Assembly (NCBI RefSeq): GCF_932526225.1
Contig: NC_064036.1
Coordinates: 16,388,953 to 16,452,952, forward strand
Reading direction: 5' to 3'
DNA from: Nematostella vectensis
Lineage: Eukaryota > Cnidaria > Anthozoa > Actiniaria > Edwardsiidae
DNA: 64,000 nt
Made by a program: the position numbers and the translations under genes. Shown piece after piece: positions 47,301 through 56,300 of this stretch; the stretch's first letter is position 1, and every line of letters begins with the position of its first letter. Under the pieces are notes generated by a model that saw only the letters and a program-made list of their open reading frames with translations, was not told the DNA's origin and did not search any database.

Positions 47301-50300
47301 TTACAAGGAAACCATAGAATAAGGAACCACAATGTATCTGATTACTAACGACCAAATTGATTAAACTTGCCTCACTTTAATTTAGCCGATGGAAATGGGT
47401 TCTTTGCGTTAAATGGTACTGGTGGCGTGAATAACAATGTCTATCATCAGTTTACATCAATTTAGATCAATGGCATGTATCCTTTTTTTCCTTATGCGTT
47501 TTTCCGTGCTTCTTTTCTCCTCAGATATTCTTCAAGTTCAACATGGCTTACCGTCTGCCCACTGGTGTACTTGAGACTGATCAGCGTCGTATTGCCACAC
47601 ATTACGTGAAAGAGGGATTCATTTTTGACTTTGTAGCGTCCTTCCCACTCGAGATCTTTGCCTTGGCTGCGCCTGAGGGAAGCAAGCTTGAAGTGTTGTC
47701 CTACCTTAGATTGACCCATCTCCTCCGAATTCTCCGACTTTCACAATTCTTCAACGAGTATGGCAACAAGCTTAACATCAAGTACGCATCATCTTGATAC
47801 TTCAACTATGTATAAGTTCTTTACCTTGATACTTCAGCTATTTACATTTTTTTTTCCTTGAATTGATAATTTAACCTTGTATGGCTTCTTTACCCTGGTT
47901 TGATACTTCAGCTATGTATATCATCTTTACCCCGGTTTGATACTTCAGCTATGTATATCGTCTTTTTCCTGGTTTAATACTTCAACTATGTATATCTTCT
48001 TTACCCCGGTTTGATACATCAACCTTGTATATCTTCTTTACCCTGGTTTGATACTTCAGCTATGTATATCTTCTTTACCCCGTTTTAGTACTTGAGCTAT
48101 GTATATCTTTTTTACCCTGGTTTGATACTTCAGCTATGTATATCTTCCTTACCTTGGTTTGATACATCAACCTTGTATATCTTCTTTACCCTAGTTTGAT
48201 ACTTCAGCTATGTATATCTTCTTTTCCTTGCTTTTGATGATTCAAAAGTATAACTTCTTTACAATGGTTTAATACTTCTGCGTTGATGGCTTGTTCAGCT
48301 TGTTCGTGTTTTTGGTACGCAGACAGCGACAACAAAAACAAGGAAATGCAAGCTACTTTGCATCACCTCTAAGCATAAATAATTATATTATATGGAATTA
48401 ATTTTACGATTACACATCCCGCAACATAAATTTAAAAGATGCTATTGTTTATGTAGTACTGACGGGCTTTTTCTTCTTTTCTAGCGTTTTTGAGGTGCGC
48501 ATGACTAAATTCGTCTTGTACGTGATTCTGACTGTTCACATGTTCGCATGTGGTTGGTACTTCATGGACTGCCCCGGTAATAAGTGCGACCCTAAAGAAC
48601 GCTATTGGCTTGACGATCACGGTAAGCCTTTAATCGTGCACAAAGGAAGGCTTCATTGTTATAGTAACTAATGCGGGTACCCTTTCTATAGGGCTTCGAG
48701 GCGAGGCGGGGCTGACAATCTACGTTTCAGCCCTGTACTGGGTCGTAGCGTCCGTTACCACCACTGGCTATGGAGACATCCACGCTGACAACAACAACGA
48801 AATGAGTAAGCAACATTATTTAATTTTAAAAATGTGACGAACAACGAATACATGCGAACAACTCGAAATAGGTACTCCAAAAACAGGAAAAAGGTTTTAA
48901 AAATGCTATTGTAGTTCCCGGAAAAGTGCAAGTATACTTGTGAGTTGTTCGCAGACTTTTCACACAGTGTTAAAAGCAAACAAAGTGGCTTAACACCCTC
49001 GGGCAGTAGAATCCACACTCTTTTTGTAGTTTACGAAAGGTGCCAAATGCTCTTCTTTATTTCTCTTTCTGTAGTTTACGCGAGCTTTGTGATGGTTGGC
49101 GGGAAGCTGCTGTTCGGTTTTATTCTCAGTAACATCGCCTCCACACTATCTAACTTGGAGATGAAACAGTTCGGATACAGAAAGAAGCTGGAAGTCGTCA
49201 AGGTAGCTCTTATGTGAAGAATTCGAAATGACACCTTACCGTTAAAGGTGTTTTGTTCTTCATATGCTGATTTGTTATTGAATTCTTTCCACCCCATAAA
49301 TGTTTTTCATGCCACTTTAGTAATTAGAATTTTGACTTTTCTATAGCACCATCTAAAAAAGGAAATGGCACCCGTGGAGCTGCAAGAGCGTGTTATTAAC
49401 TTTTACGAGTTCATTTGGTTCAAGAACAAGTAAGCAGCATATCATATTACTCTTTTCCTAAATTGTTCTTGATCTTAAGACTCCTTGCTAATAGCGGGAT
49501 TGTTATCTTTCAGGGGAGCAAAGTTTAGCTCTCTCTTTTACGACATCCCTCACTGCCTTGGTGGCGAACTAGCTATGGAACTTGTAGGAGATGTTCTAAA
49601 GAAGGTAAACTAAAAATGAACATATCCTAAGATGCCATACCCTGTCGCCCCGCCCCGTCTAGCTTGCCTTACGCTAGCACACAACATCCTGTCTAACTTG
49701 ACCTACCCTAGGACACAACACCCCTTGTCTAACTTGCCCCACCCTAGGACACAACACCCCTTGTCTAACCTGCCCCACCCTAGGACACAACACCCTTTGT
49801 CTAACCTGCCCCACCCTAGGACACAACACCCCTTGTCTAACTTGCCCCACTCTAGGACACAACACCCCTTGTCTTACTTGCACCACCCTAGGACACAACA
49901 ACCTGTCTAACTTGCCCCTACCTAGGACACAACATCCCTTGTCTAACTTGTACCACCCTAGGACACAACACCCCTTGTCTAACTTGCCCCAACCTAGGAC
50001 ACAACACCCCTTGTCTAACTTGCCCCACCCTAGGACACAACACCCCTTGTCTAACTTGCCCCACCCTAGGACACAACACCCCTTGTTTAACTTGCCCCAC
50101 CCTAGGACACAACACCCCTTGTCTAACTTGCACCAACCTAGGACACAACACCCCTTGTCTAACTTGTCCCACCCTAGGACAAACACCCTTGTCGAACTTG
50201 CCCCACCCTAGGACACAACACCCCTTGTCTAACTTGCCCCACCCTAGGACACAACACCCCTTGTCTAACTTGACCTACCCTAGGACACAACACCCCTTGT

Positions 50301-53300
50301 CTAACTTGCCCCACCCTAGGACACAACACCCCTTGTCGAACTTGCCCCACCCTAGGACACAACACCCCTTGTCTAACTTGCCCCACCCTAGGACACAACA
50401 CCCCTTGTCTAACTTGCTCCACCCTAGGACACAACACCCCTTGTCTAACTTGCCCCACCCTAGGACACAACACCCCTTGTCTAACTTGCACCAACCTAGG
50501 ACACAACACCCCTTGTCTAACTTGCCCCACCCTAGGACACAACACCCCTTGTCTAACTTGTACCACCCTAGGACACAACACCCGTTGTCTAACTTGCCCC
50601 ACCCTAGGACACAACACCCCTTGTCTAACTTGCCCCACTCTAGGACACAACACCCCTTGTCTTACTTGCACCAACCTAGGACACAACACCCCTTGTCTAA
50701 CTTGCCCCACCCTAGGACACAACACCCCTTGTCTAACTTGCCCCACTCTAGGACACAACACCCCTTGTCTAACTTGCACCACCCTAGGACACAACACCCC
50801 TTGTCTAACTTGTACCACCCTAGGACACAACACCCCTTGTCTTACTTGCACCAACCTAGGACACAACACCCCTTGTCTAACTTGCTCCACCCTAGGACAC
50901 AACACCCCTTGTCTAACTTACCCCACCCTAGGACACAACACCCCTTGTCTAACTTGCTCCACCCTAGGACACAACACCCCTTGTCTAACTTGCCCCACCC
51001 TAGGATACAACACCCCTTGTCTAACTTGCCCCACCCTAGGACACAACACCCCTTGTCTAACTTGCCCCACCCTAGGACACAACACCCCTTGTCTAACTTG
51101 CCCCACCCTAGGACACAACACCCCTTGTCTAACTTGCCCCACTCTAGGACACAACACCCCTTGTCTAACTTGCCCCACCCTAGGACACAACACCCCTTGT
51201 CTAACTTGCACCAACCTAGGACACAACACCCCTTGTCTAACTTGCCCCACCCTAGGACACAACACCCCTTGTCTAACTTGTACCACCCTAGGACACAACA
51301 CCCCTTGTCTAACTTGCCCCACCCTAGGACACAACACCCCTTGTCTAACTTGCCCCACTTTAGGACACAACACCCCTTGTCTTACTTGCACCAACCTAGG
51401 ACACAACACCCCTTGTCTAACTTGCCCCACCCTAGGACACAACACCCCTTGTCTAACTTGCCCCACTCTAGGACACAACACCCCTTGTCTAACTTGCCCC
51501 ACCCTAGGACACAACACCCCTTGTCTAACTTGCCCCACTCTAGGACACAACACCCCTTGTCTAACTTGCACCACCCTAGGACACAACACCCCTTGTCTAA
51601 CTTGTACCACCCTAGGACACAACACCCCTTGTCTTACTTGCACCAACCTAGGACACAACACCCCTTGTCTAACTTGCTCCACCCTAGGACACAACACCCC
51701 TTGTCTAACTTGCCCCACCCTAGGACACAACACCCCTTGTCTAACTTGCTCCACCCTAGGACACAACACCCCTTGTCTAACTTGCCCCACCCTAGGATAC
51801 AACACCCCTTGTCTAACTTGCCCCACCCTAGGACACAACACCCCTTGTCTAACTTGCCCCACCCTTGGACACAACACCCCTTGTCTAACTTGCACCAACC
51901 TAGGACACAACACCCCTTGTCTAACTTGCCCCACCCTAGGACACAACACCCCTTGTCTAACTTGTACCACCCTAGGACACAACACCCCTTGTCTAACTTG
52001 CCCCACCCTAGGACACAACACCCCTTGTCTAACTTGCCCCACTCCAGGACACAACACCCCTTGTCTTACTTGCCCCACCCTAGGACACAACACCCCTTGT
52101 CTAACTTGCCCCACCCTAGGACACAACACCCCTTGTCTAACTTGCCCCACTCTAGGACACAACACCCCTTGTCTAACTTGCACCACCCTAGGACACAACA
52201 CCCCTTGTCTAACTTGTACCACCCTAGGACACAACACCCTTGTCTTACTTGCACCAACCTAGGACACAACACCCTTTGTCTAACTTGCTCCACCCTAGGA
52301 CACAACACCCCTTGTCTAACTTGCCCCACCCTAGGACACAACACCCCTTGTCTAACTTGCCCCACCCTAGGACATAACACCCCTTGTCTAACTTGCCCCA
52401 CCCTAGGACACAACACCCCTTGTCTAACTTGTACCATCCCAGGGACACAACACCCCTTGTCTAACTTGCCCCACCCTAGGACACAACACCCCCTGTCTAA
52501 CTTGCACCAACCTAGGACACAACACCCCTTGTCTAACTTGCTCCACCCTAGGACACAACACCCCTTGCCTAACTTGCCCCACCCTAGGACATAACACCCC
52601 TTATCTAACTTGCCCCACCCTAGGACACAACACCCCCTGTCTAACTTGCACCAACCTAGGACACAACACCCCTTGTCTAACTTGCCCCACCCTAGGACAC
52701 AACACCCCTTGTCTAACTTGCACCAACCTAGGACACAACACCCCTTGTCTAACTTGCCCCACCCTAGGACACAACACCCCTTGTCTAACTTGTACCACCC
52801 TAGGACACAACACCCCTTGTCTAACTTGCCCCACCCTAGGACACAACACCCCTTGTCTAACTTGCCCCACTTTAGGACACAACACCCCTTGTCTTACTTG
52901 CACCAACCTAGGACACAACACCCCTTGTCTAACTTGCCCCACCCTAGGACACAACACCCCTTGTCTAACTTGCCCCACTCTAGGACACAACACCCCTTGT
53001 CTAACTTGCCCCACCCTAGGACACAACACCCCTTGTCTAACTTGCCCCACTCTAGGACACAACACCCCTTGTCTAACTTGCACCACCCTAGGACACAACA
53101 CCCCTTGTCTAACTTGTACCACCCTAGGACACAACACCCCTTGTCTAACTTGCCCCACTTTAGGACACAACACCCCTTGTCTTACTTGCACCAACCTAGG
53201 ACACAACACCCCTTGTCTAACTTGCTCCACCCTAGGACACAACACCCCTTGTCTAACTTGCCCCACCCTAGGACACAACACCCCTTGTCTAACTTGCTCC

Positions 53301-56300
53301 ACCCTAGGACACAACACCCCTTGTCTAACTTGCCCCACCCTAGGATACAACACCCCTTGTCTAACTTGCCCCACCCTAGGACACAACACCCCTTGTCTAA
53401 CTTGCCCCACCCTTGGACACAACACCCCTTGTCTAACTTGCACCAACCTAGGACACAACACCCCTTGTCTAACTTGCCCCACCCTAGGACACAACACCCC
53501 TTGTCTAACTTGTACCACCCTAGGACACAACACCCCTTGTCTAACTTGCCCCACCCTAGGACACAACACCCCTTGTCTAACTTGCCCCACTCCAGGACAC
53601 AACACCCCTTGTCTTACTTGCCCCACCCTAGGACACAACACCCCTTGTCTAACTTGCCCCACCCTAGGACACAACACCCCTTGTCTAACTTGCCCCACTC
53701 TAGGACACAACACCCCTTGTCTAACTTGCACCACCCTAGGACACAACACCCCTTGTCTAACTTGTACCACCCTAGGACACAACACCCTTGTCTTACTTGC
53801 ACCAACCTAGGACACAACACCCTTTGTCTAACTTGCTCCACCCTAGGACACAACACCCCTTGTCTAACTTGCCCCACCCTAGGACACAACACCCCTTGTC
53901 TAACTTGCCCCACCCTAGGACATAACACCCCTTGTCTAACTTGCCCCACCCTAGGACACAACACCCCTTGTCTAACTTGTACCATCCCAGGGACACAACA
54001 CCCCTTGTCTAACTTGCCCCACCCTAGGACACAACACCCCCTGTCTAACTTGCACCAACCTAGGACACAACACCCCTTGTCTAACTTGCTCCACCCTAGG
54101 ACACAACACCCCTTGCCTAACTTGCCCCACCCTAGGACATAACACCCCTTATCTAACTTGCCCCACCCTAGGACACAACACCCCCTGTCTAACTTGCACC
54201 AACCTAGGACACAACACCCCTTGTCTAACTTGCCCCACCCTAGGACACAACACCACTTGTCTAACTTGCCCCACCCTAGGACACAACACCCCTTGTCTAA
54301 CTTGCACTAACCTAGGACACAACACCCTTGTCTAACTTGCCCCACCCTAGGACACAACACCCCTTGTCTAACTTGCCCCACCCTAGGACACAACACCCCT
54401 TGTCTCACTTGCACTAACCTAGGACACAACACCCCTTGTCTAACTTGCCCCACCCTAGGACACAACACCCCTTGTCTAACTTGCACCACCCTAGGACACA
54501 ACACCCTTGTCTAACTTGCCCCACTCTAGGACACAACACCCCTTGTCTAACTTGCCCCACCCTAGGACACAACACCCCTTGTCTCACTTGCACTAACCTA
54601 GGACACAACACCACTTGTCTAACTTGCCCCACCCTAGGACACAACACCCCTTGTCTTACTTGCACTAACCTAGGACACAACACCCCTTGTTTAACTTGCA
54701 CCAACCTAGGACAACGCCCGTTGACTAACCTGTCTGGATACCACGCACAAGGTATGTTGAATGGTATGGGTGTGGGTGTTTAGGCGTTCATTTATGCCCT
54801 GCATTCATTACAGGTGCCCGTTTTATCTGGGGCTTCAGACCCTTTCATCCGGCTCTTGAGCGCTAAGGCTCAGCCGTGTCAGATCAGGGCTGGCGAGTAC
54901 ATCATTCGCAAGGGAGACATCGGCCAGCAGCTTATTATCCTCAAGCGAGGAACAGTAAGTATCAAAGACATTCCATACTATACCTCAATGGTAGTCTCCT
55001 ACTGCTGTTTGGGCTGCAGTATTTCATGGTTATTCCATAAAAACTATTTTTGGAAAAACTTGCATGCTCAATGGAACCCTCTAACAGTGCGGTCTTCAGC
55101 CAGTTCAGGAGGAATGTGAATACAATAGTCTGACGTCATCGATCAAAACATTGAGGTTCAGTCTCTCTCGCTCTCAACCATATTCCCACCAGATTTCAAG
55201 ATGGCGGATTAGAGAGCGTTTTGTCCATTCGACTCGATTTTGTTTATCGCAGAACTAAGTAGGGCAACGAGCAAACGTGTTGACATTGTTTATTAGTAAA
55301 GCGATTTGAACAACTTATACGCACTACTACATTCCGAGACGATCGGATAAAGTATACTGGGGAGAAGTTGGAATCGTGCAAAGATTTGTCATGATATGGG
55401 ATTTATATAAGTTACCAGTAAAAAGGTAACTACATGGAGTAACTTTGAACATTATCTGTTTTTTTGGTTAGTATTTTGTATAGCGGATGGAACGGAAACT
55501 GCGAGGAGGCTTTTGTTTAGGTTGTTTACTTCGCAAAGTCAACTTGTGTCCCGAATTCAACCTCGATGGTAGTACTCTGCGATTTTCTGTTTTAATACAT
55601 GGATGGAATTAGAGCCTTCACGATAAATTTGCTTGTATCAATATTTTATTGGATATTTCGCTATCTAAAACCCATACAAGCGCTCAACCAAAACGAGAAA
55701 GGATTTGTGTTTTATCGTCTACTCTACAAAATCAACACTAAAGAGTAAATTTTGCTTTCTTGTTCTTTGTGTTGGCTTGAACCTGCAGATCAAGTCAAAC
55801 AGTGAAAGTCACATAGTTGGAATTCACGAGACCCTTATATTATAGTAGAGGCATATAAGATGTATCGATGCTCAAATAAATAAAAGTTACAATTGTACTG
55901 TTTTCTTGGTATCATCGATCGATCATATTCGACCATTCCGATGCTCTGTCTTTGGCAATTCTTGGAACATTTTAACCCTTATAACACTTTTAGAACTATA
56001 AAGATACTATAAAGACTGTATTTCAAATTACACACACGATAGGTAAGGCGAAACACAGGCTTCATCTCACTTCATACAACAGCTCTGAGAACTCTATCGC
56101 GTAGATCACAGGCGGACCAGGATTAGAATCAGCCCCTCGTGATCCTTCAGGAAAATAAAATATAATTTGAAGTTGTGTCTTGACTGTTTTCTCAATAAAG
56201 CTAGTTACATTACTATATTAGCCTCGTGTGTTGTTACCAAAGAGAAGGAGGGGAAATTTTCTCTCCAGGGACTAAACCCGTTTCTGCGCCACAGTTCCCC

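Noticed and set aside
49670-54735. Open frames of up to 801 codons (plus) and 439 codons (minus) encoding 12-residue repeats
   Set aside because: They follow the 36-bp tandem period, are open on both strands, have no flanking coding features and lie between two good CNGK splice sites.
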